Shown piece after piece: positions 18,580 through 26,556 of a stretch of DNA of 56,925 bases (within the stretch, counting starts at the first letter, position 1; every line of letters begins with the position of its first letter). The notes below the pieces were generated by a model that was not told the DNA's origin, did not search any database, and saw only the letters and a program-made list of their open reading frames with translations. A program made the translations under genes and the position numbers. Origin of the DNA: Colivivens sp963645405. Lineage in GTDB: Bacteria > Bacteroidota > Bacteroidia > Bacteroidales > Bacteroidaceae. The stretch spans positions 1 through 56,925 of the forward strand of contig CAVISR010000002.1 in the NCBI GenBank assembly GCA_963645405.1, read 5' to 3'.

Positions 18580-19016
18580 TCATCTCCCTTGTTTCCCATC
18601 TTGCCTCCGCAGCGGTCGAGCGCCTGCTGCATGTCGTTGGTTGTGATGAGTCCGTAGATGACTGGAATGTGTTGGGTGGCATTGAGTCGTGCAAGTCCAT
18701 AGGTGGTTCCCTCGCAGATGTAATCGAAATGGGGGGTGTCGCCACGTATGACGCAACCGATGGCTATGACGGCATCGACGCCGGTCTTCACCATGAGTTG
18801 TGACCCGTAAATAAGCTCGAAACTTCCTGGAACGGTTTCTACGTGGATGTCGTCGGCTTCCACTCCCAGCTTTAACAGAGTGTTTTTTGCTCCAGCAAGG
18901 AGTGCGCCGGTCACGTTCTCGTTCCATTCACTGACTACGATACCAATCTTCATGCCCTTGGCATCGGGCACGCTTTTGATATCGTAGTCGGAGAGGTTAT
19001 GGTCTTTTGTTGACAT
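18525..19016 (-). CDS. ribH: 6,7-dimethyl-8-ribityllumazine synthase
   Basis: A 163-residue enzyme of riboflavin biosynthesis that condenses 5-amino-6-ribitylaminouracil with dihydroxybutanone phosphate. Motifs are IGIVVSEWNENVTGALLAGA (substrate-binding Trp/Asn), VPGSFEL, IAIGCVIRGDTPHFDYI (catalytic His) and YGLITTNDMQQALDR. ATG at 19016 is used; the frame opens further upstream only with a TTG. It lies between the TPR gene (36-nt gap) and tamB, which begins within its last 55 nt. Confidence 0.95.
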   Translation of the reverse strand: MSTKDHNLSDYDIKSVPDAKGMKIGIVVSEWNENVTGALLAGAKNTLLKLGVEADDIHVETVPGSFELIYGSQLMVKTGVDAVIAIGCVIRGDTPHFDYICEGTTYGLARLNATQHIPVIYGLITTNDMQQALDRCGGKMGNKGDECAVTAIKMIAVSRKLSK

Positions 19017-19052
19017 GCTGTTGTTGTTCAATAGCGTTTGCAGTGCCGCTGA

Positions 19053-19724
19053 TTATTCAGCGCTTACTCTTTCTATGTATTTGTCGATGTCAGAGGCAAG
19101 TGGTGAACGGAAATACTTGGTCTTGATTTCCTTGTAGAGTTCCAATGCCTTGTCGGCTTTGCCCAGCTCCTCGTAAATCTTTCCAGCTTTGAGGAGGAAT
19201 ACAGGACTTACTGCATCGTTGTCGGCAGCTTTTGCTGCTTTGAGCATTGTCTCGGCACCTTTCTCGTTCTGACCCTTGATTACATAGCAGTCGCCCAGTG
19301 CTCCGAGTGCAGACGGTGAGATGATCTGGTCGTCCTGAGCAGAGAAGTCTTCCAACATGTTGATTGCCTCGTCGGTACGGTTCAACTTGGCGTAGCAGAG
19401 TCCTGCATAGAGCTTTGCAAGGTTAGCAGTCTTGGTTCCGCTGTACTCGTCAATGATCTTGAGGAGTCCGTTTGAAGCATCGCCATTGAGCGCCTGCTCG
19501 TATTGTCCTTGTGCGAAGGCTGTCTGGCACTTTGCAATTGCTTCGTTCGCTTCCTTGGTCTGACTGTTCTTGTGAATCTTGTAGATGTAGATGCCTGCTA
19601 CAACCACGATGATTGCTGCGATTACAATCAAGATTGTTTTAAGATGCTTCTCAATGAAAGCCTCTGACTTGGAAAGGTCTACGTCAAGTCCAATCATGTT
19701 GTTTGTTGCTTTTTTCTTTACCAT
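19053..19724 (-). CDS. Membrane-anchored tetratricopeptide-repeat protein
   Basis: A 223-residue protein with a cytoplasmic N-terminus, one membrane segment at about 29-49 (TILIVIAAIIVVVAGIYIY) and a periplasmic helical part with four or five TPR-like pairs. Examples are AKLYAGLCYAKLNRTDEAI, GALGDCYVIKGQNEKGAETML and GKIYEELGKADKALELYKEI. The layout resembles YfgM/BamD-like scaffold proteins that bring partners together at the membrane. It is the first gene of the unit with ribH and tamB; the link to tamB suggests an envelope role (inference). Confidence 0.8.
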   Translation of the reverse strand: MVKKKATNNMIGLDVDLSKSEAFIEKHLKTILIVIAAIIVVVAGIYIYKIHKNSQTKEANEAIAKCQTAFAQGQYEQALNGDASNGLLKIIDEYSGTKTANLAKLYAGLCYAKLNRTDEAINMLEDFSAQDDQIISPSALGALGDCYVIKGQNEKGAETMLKAAKAADNDAVSPVFLLKAGKIYEELGKADKALELYKEIKTKYFRSPLASDIDKYIERVSAE

Positions 19725-19828
19725 TTTATTGTTCTGTTTTTATTGTTAGTTCTTTTGTTTGCTTGCTGTGCCGCATCCAATCGCTGTTGTCCGCATAGTT
19801 GACTTGGGTTAAGGGCACATTTGACTTG

Positions 19829-19836
19829 CAAATTTA
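19829..19836 (-). promoter_or_regulatory. -7 element TAAATTTG upstream of the TPR-ribH-tamB unit
   Basis: On the minus strand TAAATTTG lies about 105 nt before the TPR ATG at 19724. The -33 element is not clear. The rest of 19725-20034 shows no gene or other signal that I can support. Confidence 0.4.
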
Positions 19837-20034
19837 CTGTTTTTTATTTGAACACGGAAATAAAAGATGAAAAAAGATTCTTCTACAGGGCTTATTGCGT
19901 GCAATGTAACTGCAAATGCCAGTTGTGCTTAGTACTCATTGCTGCTGCATGGGCAACGCTTGTCCCGCATTATCTTCATTCGTCACTTGGCAACTGACGA
20001 TGTTATTCCAGGAAATATGGAACTGAACATCTTC

Positions 20035-20166
20035 GCTCGGACGACCGGTCGTATCGGCTCAGACAACCGTTCGTATTGGCTCGGACAAGCGGTCGTGTTG
20101 GCTTGGACAACCGGTTGTATAAGACCGGTCGACCGTTCGTATCGGTTCGGATGACCGCTCGTATCG
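20035..20166 (-). repeat. 22-bp tandem array x6 downstream of tkt
   Basis: Six exact 22-bp units start at 20035, 20057, 20079, 20101, 20123 and 20145. They share a pattern of (C/T)GGACNACCGGTCGTAT. Read on the minus strand, the array begins five bases after the oligo-U of the tkt terminator. Confidence 0.88.
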
Positions 20167-20170
20167 ACAA

Positions 20171-20207
20171 ATAAAAAAAGGTCTGCACCTTTATTGGTGC
20201 AGACCTT
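20171..20207 (-). terminator. Intrinsic terminator of the ara-tkt operon
   Basis: On the minus strand AAGGTCTGCACC, a six-base loop, and GGTGCAGACCTT form a perfect 12-bp stem followed by a run of seven Ts. It lies 32 nt after the tkt stop. Confidence 0.9.
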
Positions 20208-20238
20208 CGTATATGTCAATTGCCTTAAGCCTTAATAC

Positions 20239-22257
20239 TTAGAGTATTGCCTTAACTTGATTGTAGACGTTCTCGGCAGTGTAGCCAAGCTTCTCGTCGA
20301 GCACTTTGTATGGTGCTGAGAATCCGAAACTCTTCAAGCCCCATACAGTTCCTTCGCTGCGTGGAACAAGTCCTTCGAGTGTTACAGGGAGTCCGGCAGT
20401 GAGACCGAACTTCTTGACATTGACTGGAAGAACAGCATTCTGATACTCTTCTGGCTGAGTGCGGAAGAGTCCTTCAGAAGGTACACTTACTATAGAGCAC
20501 TTCACTCCATCCTTGCGGAGCAGTTCGGCACCAGCAACAAGTGTTGATACTTCTGAACCTGAAGCTACGAGGATAACGTCTGGGTTGGCATCGCTTCCTG
20601 CGATGATGTATGCACCCTTTGCAGCCTGAGCGTAATCAGTGCCTTCTGGCAGGTCGGTGATGTTCTGGCGTGAGAGGATGAGAGCAGAAGGAGTGTTGGT
20701 GTTCTCCATTGCCAATTTCCAAGCCTCTGTAGTCTCCTTGGCATCAGCTGGGCGGAGAACAAGCATTGAGTTCTTTCCATGGTGGTTCTGCAACTTCTCC
20801 ATCAGACGAATCTGTGCTTCCTGCTCAACTGGTTCGTGTGTTGGTCCGTCTTCACCTACGCGGAATGCATCGTGTGTCCAAATGAACTTCACAGGCAATT
20901 CCATGAGTGCAGCCATACGTACGGCTGGTTTCATGTAGTCGGAGAATACGAAGAATGTACCGCAAGCAGGGATTACACCTCCGTGGAGTGCCATACCGAT
21001 GCAGCAGCATGCCATTGACAATTCGGCAACACCTGCCTGGAAGAATGCTCCTGTGAAGTCACCTGCAGCAAGTGCGTGTGTCTTCTTCAGGAATCCGTCT
21101 GTCTTGTCGGAGTTTGAAAGGTCTGCAGATGCACAGATCATGTTTGGAACCTGCTCAGCGAGAGCTCCGAGCACAGCAGCACTTGCGCTACGTGTTGCGT
21201 CGTTTGCTTTCTGCTGAATCTTTGACCAGTCAACCTTTGGAGCTGCACCGCTGAACCATTCGTCCTGCTGTGCTTTCTTCTCAGGATTGGCTTTTGCCCA
21301 TTCATCTTCCTCTGCATAACGTGCAGCACAGATGCCTTTGAGCTCTTCTGCACGCTTTGCGTACATTTCCTTTACGTCATCAAAAATCTGGAATGGATCG
21401 TCTGCGTCACCTCCAAGGTGCTTGATTGTGTTGCGGAATGCGTCGCCTCCAAGTGGTGCTCCGTGGGTCTTGCAGTTTGCCTCGTATGAAGAACCGTCTT
21501 CCTTCAAGGCTCCCTTACCCATGATACACTTACCGATGATGAGTGCTGGCTTGCCCTGTACACCTTTTGCCCACTGGATAGCTTCACGAATCTGTGCAGC
21601 GTCGTTACCGCATATCTCCTTGACTTCCCATCCGAGAGCTCTGTACTTGGCAGCTGTGTCTTCGTTCATAACAACCTTAGTCTCGGTAGAGAGCTGTATG
21701 TCGTTGGAGTCGTAGAACATAACGAGGTTGTCCAGACCAAGGATTCCTGCGATACGTGCACCGCCTTGGCTGATTTCTTCCTCAACGCCACCGTCGGAGA
21801 TATATGCATAGATGGTTTCCTTTGAGAATGTAGGGTTGCCTGTATGTGCTGCAAGGAACTTGGCTGCGATAGCCGCTCCGATTGCAAATACATGTCCCTG
21901 TCCGAGTGGACCTGATGTGTTCTCAATACCACGCTTTATGTCGAACTCTGGGTGTCCTGTAGTTGGTGAGCCCCACTGACGGAGTTGCTTCAGTTCCTCG
22001 AGAGAGAATTTACCGATAAGGGCAAGCTGTGAATACAGCATTGGGGCCATATGGCCTGGGTCGAGGAAGAATCGGTCGCGACCAACCCATTCTGGCTTCT
22101 CTGGGTCGTACTGAAGGAATTCTGAGTACAATACGTTTATGAAATCTGCACCACCCATGGCACCTCCCGGGTGACCTGACTTTGCTTTCTCTACCATTGA
22201 TGCAGCCAAGATACGGATGTTGTCGGCTGCATGATTTAATACTTGAATTGAATTCAT
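20239..22257 (-). CDS. tkt: Transketolase
   Basis: A 672-residue thiamine-diphosphate enzyme of the pentose phosphate pathway. Motifs seen are AKSGHPGGAMGGADF, GHMAPMLYSQLAL, the ThDP site ISDGGVEEEISQGGARIAG...DSNDIQL near 155-190, and the pyrimidine-domain HDAFRVGEDGPTHEPVEQ near 465. It is the last gene of araD-araA-kinase-tkt; the gap to the kinase is 13 nt and a terminator follows. The placement links L-arabinose breakdown, which yields xylulose-5-phosphate, directly to its consuming enzyme. Confidence 0.97.
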   Translation of the reverse strand: MNSIQVLNHAADNIRILAASMVEKAKSGHPGGAMGGADFINVLYSEFLQYDPEKPEWVGRDRFFLDPGHMAPMLYSQLALIGKFSLEELKQLRQWGSPTTGHPEFDIKRGIENTSGPLGQGHVFAIGAAIAAKFLAAHTGNPTFSKETIYAYISDGGVEEEISQGGARIAGILGLDNLVMFYDSNDIQLSTETKVVMNEDTAAKYRALGWEVKEICGNDAAQIREAIQWAKGVQGKPALIIGKCIMGKGALKEDGSSYEANCKTHGAPLGGDAFRNTIKHLGGDADDPFQIFDDVKEMYAKRAEELKGICAARYAEEDEWAKANPEKKAQQDEWFSGAAPKVDWSKIQQKANDATRSASAAVLGALAEQVPNMICASADLSNSDKTDGFLKKTHALAAGDFTGAFFQAGVAELSMACCCIGMALHGGVIPACGTFFVFSDYMKPAVRMAALMELPVKFIWTHDAFRVGEDGPTHEPVEQEAQIRLMEKLQNHHGKNSMLVLRPADAKETTEAWKLAMENTNTPSALILSRQNITDLPEGTDYAQAAKGAYIIAGSDANPDVILVASGSEVSTLVAGAELLRKDGVKCSIVSVPSEGLFRTQPEEYQNAVLPVNVKKFGLTAGLPVTLEGLVPRSEGTVWGLKSFGFSAPYKVLDEKLGYTAENVYNQVKAIL

Positions 22258-22270
22258 CTAAATCTGTATG

Positions 22271-23866
22271 TTAATTGTTACTTTTGCAATCTACTGCTGC
22301 TTTCTCAATTGGCAAGCACTGTTTGTAGTTCTCCAAATACTTGTTGAATCCTTCGACATCAACTGGGTCTGGCTCTACTGACACTCCTTCGTTGCCTGCG
22401 AATACCACTTTGTCGAGGTAGTCTGCAAGTGACAGCTTGTCTGTGTTGTTTACGAGATAAGATGCCAACAGGGCAATACCCCATGCACCACCTTCTCCTG
22501 CTGTTTCCATGACTGAGATAGGTGAGTTGAGTGCTGCAGCAAGCATCTTCTGTCCAACGCCCTTGGTAGTGAAGTAGCCTCCATGACCTGTGATGCGGTC
22601 TACCTTCACATTCTCTTCCTTCAAAAGGATGTCGTTGCCAAGTTTCAACACTCCGATGGCACCATACAAGTGGGCACGCATGAAGTTTGCCAATGTGAAC
22701 TTGTCGTTGGCTGAACGTACAACGAGTGGACGTCCATCGGCAAGACCTGTGACAGGCTCTCCTGATATGTAGTTGTATGATATCAAGCCGCCGCAGTCTG
22801 GAGCACCGGTGAGTGCGAGATTGAACAGACGTGAGAACAACTCGTATGGAGTCTGTTCAACTCCGAGAAGCTCTGCATATTCCTTGAAGATCTTTATCCA
22901 CGCATTGATGTCGGATGTACAGTTGTTGCAGTGAACCATTGCCACGAGACTTCCGTCAGGTGTGGTTACCATGTCAATCATCTCGTATGGCTTTGAAAGT
23001 TCCTTCTCAAGCACAATCATTGAGAAGGAAGATGTTCCTGCCGATACGTTTCCTGTACGTTGCTTCACTGAATTGGTTGCTACCATTCCTGTGCCGGCGT
23101 CGCCCTCAGGAGGACATACTGGAATGCCTGGCTTCAAGTGTCCGGACACATCGAGACGGTTGGCTCCCTCTGGGGTAAGATAGCCTGCATCCTCGCCTGC
23201 GTTCAATGACTTAGGCAGGATGTCGAGCAGTTTCCATGAGAAACCTCTTGGTTCGATGAGTTTGTCGAACTTCTCCACCATTGTGGCATCGTAGGTCTTG
23301 GTCTTTGGGTCAACAGGAATCATTCCTGATGCATCGCCGACACCCAGCACTTTCTTGCCTGTAATCTGCCAATGAACATATCCTGCAAGGGTAGTGAGGT
23401 AGTCGATTTCTCCTACGTGTTCCTCGTTGTCAAGGATTGCCTCATACAAGTGTGAGATGCTCCAACGCAAAGGTATGTTGTAGTTGAAGAGCTTTGACAA
23501 CTCTGCTGCTGCTCTGCCTGTGTTGGTATTGCGCCAAGTGCGGAAAGGTACAAGGATGTCGTTGCCCTTGAATGGCATATAGCCGTGCATCATGGCACTG
23601 ATACCGATTGCTGCAAGGGTCTCAATCTCTGTGTCGTATTGCTCAAGAACATTCTTGCGCAGGTCTGCATAGCAGTCCTGCAGTCCATACCAGATGGCTT
23701 CTATGCTGTAGGTCCACAGTCCGTCTTCCAACTGGTTCTCCCATGTGTGGCTTCCCTGGGCTATGGGCTTGTTCTCTTGGTCAATCAAAACAGCCTTGAT
23801 ACGAGTGGAACCGAATTCTACTCCCAATATGGCTTTGCCTGCTTTAATTGTTTGTTTTGCATCCAT
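22271..23866 (-). CDS. FGGY-family carbohydrate kinase, probable L-ribulokinase
   Basis: A 531-residue kinase. MDAKQTIKAGKAILGVEFGSTR at 23866 is the sensible start, since the longer frame begins in the leader without a ribosome site. The FGGY signs are the N-terminal phosphate loop GVEFGSTRIKAVL, AAIGISAMMHGYMPF, and the C-terminal ATPase stretch with ITGHGGYFTTKGVGQKMLAAAL and GEGGAWGIALLASYL. By sequence alone it could be a xylulokinase-type protein. The position between L-arabinose isomerase and transketolase, with araD upstream, argues for ribulokinase in the arabinose pathway. Confidence 0.85.
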   Translation of the reverse strand: MDAKQTIKAGKAILGVEFGSTRIKAVLIDQENKPIAQGSHTWENQLEDGLWTYSIEAIWYGLQDCYADLRKNVLEQYDTEIETLAAIGISAMMHGYMPFKGNDILVPFRTWRNTNTGRAAAELSKLFNYNIPLRWSISHLYEAILDNEEHVGEIDYLTTLAGYVHWQITGKKVLGVGDASGMIPVDPKTKTYDATMVEKFDKLIEPRGFSWKLLDILPKSLNAGEDAGYLTPEGANRLDVSGHLKPGIPVCPPEGDAGTGMVATNSVKQRTGNVSAGTSSFSMIVLEKELSKPYEMIDMVTTPDGSLVAMVHCNNCTSDINAWIKIFKEYAELLGVEQTPYELFSRLFNLALTGAPDCGGLISYNYISGEPVTGLADGRPLVVRSANDKFTLANFMRAHLYGAIGVLKLGNDILLKEENVKVDRITGHGGYFTTKGVGQKMLAAALNSPISVMETAGEGGAWGIALLASYLVNNTDKLSLADYLDKVVFAGNEGVSVEPDPVDVEGFNKYLENYKQCLPIEKAAVDCKSNN

Positions 23867-23892
23867 ACTAATAATGTATTGATTATTATAAG

Positions 23893-23919
23893 TTCCAGGT
23901 GGCACTTCACCACCTGGAA
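23893..23919 (-). promoter_or_regulatory. Intercistronic hairpin between araA and the kinase
   Basis: TTCCAGGTGG, a 7-nt loop, and CCACCTGGAA form a perfect 10-bp stem inside the 63-nt gap. No run of Ts follows on the minus strand, so it is not an ordinary terminator. It may stabilise or process the mRNA and set different levels for araA and the kinase. Confidence 0.6.
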
Positions 23920-23929
23920 GTATGTTTTA

Positions 23930-25471
23930 TTACATGTAGAGTGCTTTGTTGAGCATGTAGTAAACTTCGTTGTTGCGAAGTGTCTGCTTGATGCTGGAAA
24001 CAGTTGTGTTCTTGTCGATGTGAACCATCTCGATTCCTGCAATCTCTGCATAGTCTTCCCAGTACTCTGGAGTGATGTCGTATGACATGATAGAGTGGTG
24101 TGTACCACCTGAGAGAATCCATGCCTCTGTTCCAATCTCGAAGTTTGGCTGTGGAATCCACAATGCATTTGCGACTGGGAGCTTTGGAAGTGGTTTTGGT
24201 GCGATGCACTTCACGTCGTTGACGATAAGACGGAAACGGTTGCCAAGGTCAACGATTGTTGCTGTAACTCCGTCGCCTGTCTTTGAGTCGAACACGAGAC
24301 GTGCTGTCTGGCTCTTGCGGATACCAATGCCGAGGAAGTGAACTTCGAGGCGTGGTTTGTTGGATGCGATGAGCGGACATACTTCGAGCATGTGTGACTG
24401 AAGGATTGCTGAGTTCTCTCCGTCGAAGTTGAGTGTGTAGTCCTCAAGGAACGAAACTCCTGTTGGAAGTCCCTGGGTCATGTACCATACTGTGCGATAG
24501 AGGGCTGCTGACTTCCAGTCGCCTTCTGCTCCGAAACCGTAACCTTCTGCCATCAAACGCTGTGATGCAAGACCTGGAATCTGGTCGAATCCAAGGAAGT
24601 TGGGATCGTTTACATCTGCACCGCCGAGGTCATCGAAGTTAGTTGTGAAGCCTTTTGCACCTTCGTCCTTGAGTACGCGACGTATTGCGATTTCAGCCTT
24701 TGCAGAGTTCTTCACTTTCTGCCAGTACTCTTCCTCTCCTGATTCGTCAATCTTGATGGTGTAGAGCTTCTTGTATTCCTCAACAAGAGCATCTGCTTCT
24801 GCATCGGTTACTTTCTTGTAGTATTCCATGAGTGAAGAAACTGGATAGTAGTCTACATGGTAACCGAGACGTACTTCTGCCTCTACCTTGTCACCGTCAG
24901 TTACTGCTACGTTGTTCATCTGGTCGCCGAAGCGGAGGATTCTCATGTCGTGAGCATCAGCCCATGCTGCAGCAACGCGTGCCCATACAGCGATGGCTTC
25001 CTGTGGCTTTGAGTCCTTCCAGTAACCTGAGACTACCTTGCGTGGCTTGCGGAGGTGTGCGCAGATATGTCCGAACTCACGGTCTCCGTGTGCACTCTGG
25101 TTGAGGTTCATGAAGTCCATGTCCATTGTGTCCCATGGAATTTTCTCGTTGTATTGAGTGTGGAAGTGGAGGAGTGGCTTCTGAAGAGCCTGAAGTCCCT
25201 TGATCCACATCTTAGCAGGAGAGAAGGTGTGCATCCATGTGATTACACCGACACACTTCTCATCGTTGTTGGCAGCCTTCATCACAGCTTCTACTTCCTT
25301 TGAAGAGTTTGCTGTGCCTTTGTAAACTACCTTTATTGGAATGATACCGCCGTTGTTGAGGCCGTCAACCATTTCTTTTGAATGACCGTCTACGATCTTA
25401 ACTGTCTCGCCTCCGTAAAGAAGCTGTGCTCCAGTTACCCACCAGAGCTCCAAATTCTCAAATGCTTTCAT
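23930..25471 (-). CDS. araA: L-arabinose isomerase
   Basis: A 513-residue enzyme (start MKAFENLELWWVTGAQLLYGG at 25471, preceded by AAAGGAAAT) that interconverts L-arabinose and L-ribulose. Typical stretches are WMHTFSPAKMWIKGLQAL, LHFHTQYNEKIPWDTMDMDFMNLNQSAHGDREFGH, GFGAEGDWKSAALYR (metal-binding Glu) and LEVHFLGIGIRK. The C-terminal region has WILSGGTHHSIMSYDI, with catalytic histidines. It is co-directional with araD (55-nt gap) and the kinase. Confidence 0.96.
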   Translation of the reverse strand: MKAFENLELWWVTGAQLLYGGETVKIVDGHSKEMVDGLNNGGIIPIKVVYKGTANSSKEVEAVMKAANNDEKCVGVITWMHTFSPAKMWIKGLQALQKPLLHFHTQYNEKIPWDTMDMDFMNLNQSAHGDREFGHICAHLRKPRKVVSGYWKDSKPQEAIAVWARVAAAWADAHDMRILRFGDQMNNVAVTDGDKVEAEVRLGYHVDYYPVSSLMEYYKKVTDAEADALVEEYKKLYTIKIDESGEEEYWQKVKNSAKAEIAIRRVLKDEGAKGFTTNFDDLGGADVNDPNFLGFDQIPGLASQRLMAEGYGFGAEGDWKSAALYRTVWYMTQGLPTGVSFLEDYTLNFDGENSAILQSHMLEVCPLIASNKPRLEVHFLGIGIRKSQTARLVFDSKTGDGVTATIVDLGNRFRLIVNDVKCIAPKPLPKLPVANALWIPQPNFEIGTEAWILSGGTHHSIMSYDITPEYWEDYAEIAGIEMVHIDKNTTVSSIKQTLRNNEVYYMLNKALYM

Positions 25472-25487
25472 ATTTCCTTTGTTAATT

Positions 25488-25539
25488 ATTGATTGTTGAA
25501 TTAGTGTTTCTATATTGATTGTTGAATTAGTGCTTCTGT
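25488..25539 (-). repeat. 26-bp tandem duplication of the araD 3' end
   Basis: Two adjacent 26-bp units (25488-25513 and 25514-25539) differ at two positions; both contain ATTGATTGTTGAATTAGTG. The upstream-most unit on the minus strand carries the last codons and stop of araD. The second is a free copy in the araD-araA gap. Confidence 0.85.
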
Positions 25540-26237
25540 CCTTTCTGTCCGTAGTATGCGTTTGGACCATGCTTGCGCATGTAGTGCTTCTCGACCAAGA
25601 GTGGGTTCATTGTCAGATTGGGATTTACTGACAAAGCTACGAACGCCATCTTTGCACACTGCTCCATTACTTTGGCATTGTAAACTGCATTGTCGGGTGA
25701 TGTTCCCCATGAGAATGGACCATGGTTCTTGACGAGCACAGCTGGTGTGTGGTCTGGGTTAATCTTTCTGATATTGAGAATCTCATCAACGATTACGTTG
25801 CCTGTTTCCAGCTCATACTGACCCTTTACTTCCTTCTCAGTCATATCTCTTGTGCAGGGGATGTCCTTGTAGAAGTAGTCGGCGTGTGTAGTGCCGATGT
25901 TAGGAATGTCTTTACCAGCCTGTGCAAAAGCTGTTGCGTATGTAGAATGGGTATGCACCACTCCCTGAATGTTTGGGAATGCCTTGTACAGAACCAAGTG
26001 GGTAGGGGTGTCGGATGAAGGATTCAGATTCCCTTCCACAACCTTACCTGTCTCAAGGTCTACAACTACCATATCTTCAACTTTCATTTTGTCGTAGTCG
26101 ACTCCAGATGGTTTGATTACCACCAGTCCCTTTTCACGGTCAATACCAGAAACATTGCCCCATGTGAAAATCACGAGACCTTGTTTCACCAGGTCAAGAT
26201 TGGCCTTGAATACTTTCTCTTTTAGTGCTTCTAACAT
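25527..26237 (-). CDS. araD: L-ribulose-5-phosphate 4-epimerase
   Basis: A 236-residue class II aldolase-fold enzyme that converts L-ribulose-5-phosphate to D-xylulose-5-phosphate. It shows FTWGNVSGIDREKGLVVIKPSG, the phosphate-binding PSSDTPTHLVLYKAF, the zinc ligands in GVVHTHSTYATAFAQAG, and VLVKNHGPFSWG. It is the first gene of araD-araA-kinase-tkt. The upstream 26238-26510 gap is about 270 nt with no clear TAnnTTTG element, so the promoter and operator of this operon are not identified. Confidence 0.96.
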   Translation of the reverse strand: MLEALKEKVFKANLDLVKQGLVIFTWGNVSGIDREKGLVVIKPSGVDYDKMKVEDMVVVDLETGKVVEGNLNPSSDTPTHLVLYKAFPNIQGVVHTHSTYATAFAQAGKDIPNIGTTHADYFYKDIPCTRDMTEKEVKGQYELETGNVIVDEILNIRKINPDHTPAVLVKNHGPFSWGTSPDNAVYNAKVMEQCAKMAFVALSVNPNLTMNPLLVEKHYMRKHGPNAYYGQKGQKH

Positions 26238-26510
26238 AATGTTATCGTTTTACTGTTGTTAAGTCTTTGTTATTTATCAGTTCCCTTTATAATGCTGAAC
26301 TTCTTTTCTGTGGCTGTTGTCAGTCTTCTTTGTCAGAATGTTGTTTCGTTACATCTTTCCTTTCTAAAGATTGGTGGCGCGTGACCTTGTGTCAATCTCA
26401 GGAAAGGAACTATCTATGAATTCTGAACTTGTTTCCCTCAACTTCGCTTCTTTTAAGTTGTCCTTTATTATATGGTTGCTCCTTATTGTACTACTTATTA
26501 TATATAAGGT

Positions 26511-26547
26511 ATAAAAGCCGCACCTACTTTTACATAGGTGCAGCTTT
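26511..26547 (-). terminator. Intrinsic terminator after the SSS symporter gene
   Basis: On the minus strand AAAGCTGCACCTA, an 8-nt loop, and TAGGTGCGGCTTT form a 13-bp stem with one G-U pair, followed by TTAT. It starts ten bases after the symporter stop. Confidence 0.8.
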
Positions 26548-26556
26548 ATAGTTAGA

